Shown here piece after piece: positions 5,217 through 6,027 of a stretch of 6,027 nt of DNA (the stretch's first letter is position 1; every line of letters begins with the position of its first letter). The position numbers and the translations under genes were made by a program. This DNA comes from an uncultured Rhodanobacter sp. (GTDB lineage Bacteria; Pseudomonadota; Gammaproteobacteria; Xanthomonadales; Rhodanobacteraceae): positions 1-6,027 of the forward strand of contig CAIKJM010000289.1 of NCBI GenBank assembly GCA_903827735.1, written 5' to 3'. The notes below the pieces were generated by a model that saw only the letters and a list, made by a program, of their open reading frames with translations, did no database searches and was not told the DNA's origin.

Positions 5217-6027
5217 TCAGGCGCTCCACGCTTCGAGAATACGAATGCGTTTTGGATCATCGGAATGCTCGATGGTTCCATCGACAAATCCGGCCGCGAT
5301 GTCGTCGTTCATTACTGCGAGCGCTTCAGCATTCGCGTCGTGCTGAATCACATCGAGCAGCCAGATTTTTTCATTCATGCCAAAGCGCAATATGTCGCCG
5401 GCAAAACACGGCGCAGAATTTTCAAACGAAGACACGGCAATGCGGTGAAGATGCTTTTTGTTGCCGCCGCGATAGTGCAGGCGAGCGACAATTTCCTGAC
5501 CGGGATAACAGCCCTTGTCGATCTCGACGGCATGCAGTCGATGTAGCGACAACGCTGGCGCCACCAGCTCACTCAACAGCGATTGTGGCAACCACGGCCA
5601 TCCATTCTGCATCTGCGCGAGACGCCACGCGCTATCGCCGATGCTTTCGCTAGAGATTTGCAAGCTGTGCGAATCGCAACCCAGCAGAAGATTTTTCTGA
5701 TCGTCTTGCGAAGCGTCATACAAAGGCAGTGCAGGGCCTGCGGAGAGGCTGCGAGGCAACAGCGCAGTCAGCGTGACTTTCGAGCGAAAGATGTAACGCT
5801 TCAGCGCGTCGACGACATGGGCGGCTTCACCACCGCGAAGCAGCAGCAGCAGCCGATCGTCGGCCAGACGTGTCAGATGGAACAGTGCCTGGACCCGGCC
5901 CTGCGGGTCGAGCCAGGCGCTGAATTGCCAGCGGCCAACGGCGAGCGCCGTGACGTTGCTACCGAACTGGGCGTGCGCAAACGCAATCGCGTCGGGGCCT
6001 TCGATCAGCACGGTTTCTGCGGAATAC
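5217..6027 (-). CDS. ygfZ: YgfZ/GcvT-like folate-binding Fe-S cluster maintenance protein, 5' end cut by window edge
   Basis: The minus-strand frame stays open from the right edge (first residues YSAETVLIEGPDAIAF) to the TGA at 5217. The signature is DKGCYPGQEIVARLHYRGGNKKHLHR, which contains the YgfZ-specific K-G-C-Y-x-G-Q-E motif with its essential Cys. The N-terminal part (WLDPQGRVQALFHLTRL, then LKRYIFRSKVTL) matches the GcvT-like folate-binding fold. YgfZ uses tetrahydrofolate to support maturation or repair of certain Fe-S enzymes, including the tRNA-thiolating MiaB, and acts in the cytoplasm. A GTG at 6011 is possible as a start, but the alignment with E. coli YgfZ places LIEGPDAIAFAHAQF after about 30 N-terminal residues and upstream codons remain open, so the true start lies outside the window. 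It is short compared with E. coli YgfZ (326 residues), with a compact central region. Confidence 0.93.
   Translation of the reverse strand, partial: YSAETVLIEGPDAIAFAHAQFGSNVTALAVGRWQFSAWLDPQGRVQALFHLTRLADDRLLLLLRGGEAAHVVDALKRYIFRSKVTLTALLPRSLSAGPALPLYDASQDDQKNLLLGCDSHSLQISSESIGDSAWRLAQMQNGWPWLPQSLLSELVAPALSLHRLHAVEIDKGCYPGQEIVARLHYRGGNKKHLHRIAVSSFENSAPCFAGDILRFGMNEKIWLLDVIQHDANAEALAVMNDDIAAGFVDGTIEHSDDPKRIRILEAWSA

Noticed and set aside
5123..5653. Plus-strand frame of 176 codons
   Set aside because: Antisense to ygfZ; Arg/Ser-rich translation without domain features.

Overview
The window is about 60% GC and reads like a Gram-negative gammaproteobacterial chromosome, probably from the Xanthomonadales/Rhodanobacteraceae group. 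The reasons are outer-membrane lipoproteins with clear lipoboxes, a NodT-type efflux outer-membrane factor behind a MarR regulator (the EmrR-EmrC order known from Stenotrophomonas), and YjjV and YgfZ homologues. The taxonomic call is inference from gene content and style, not a database match. No mobile element, CRISPR array, tRNA or rRNA was recognised.

Layout. (1) Positions 1-2046, minus strand: an EmrR/MprA-like MarR repressor gene followed, with a 4-bp ATGA overlap, by a NodT-family outer-membrane efflux lipoprotein gene. Its last codons run off the left edge, so it has no long closed reading frame inside the window. Just upstream of marR is a palindrome built from ATTTCA(C/T)C half-sites, next to a candidate promoter, which suggests autoregulation. 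EmrA/EmrB-type pump subunits would be expected beyond the left edge. (2) Positions 2137-2916, minus: a YjjV-type TatD metal-dependent hydrolase with all metal ligands present. (3) Positions 3089-4216, plus: two consecutive glycine-zipper outer-membrane lipoproteins (SlyB/17-kDa antigen superfamily) separated by 15 nt, diverging from yjjV and ending at a strong bidirectional terminator (4255-4283). (4) Positions 4302-4736, minus: a small exported SleB/CwlJ-type cell-wall hydrolase, convergent with the lipoprotein pair. (5) Positions 4737-5216: about 480 bp without a convincing gene, holding several short inverted repeats and one doubtful TTG-started frame. (6) Positions 5217-6027, minus: a YgfZ-family folate-binding Fe-S maintenance protein, cut at its N-terminus by the right edge.

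Functional theme: the central part concerns the envelope (two glycine-zipper lipoproteins and a peptidoglycan hydrolase) and the left part is drug or toxicant efflux with its repressor. yjjV and ygfZ are housekeeping genes. I found no clear undescribed system. The less ordinary items are the operator architecture at marR, the paired lipoprotein genes sharing an in-frame 29-bp near-identical repeat, the perfect 14-bp palindrome before the shared terminator, and the unexplained gap with structured repeats.
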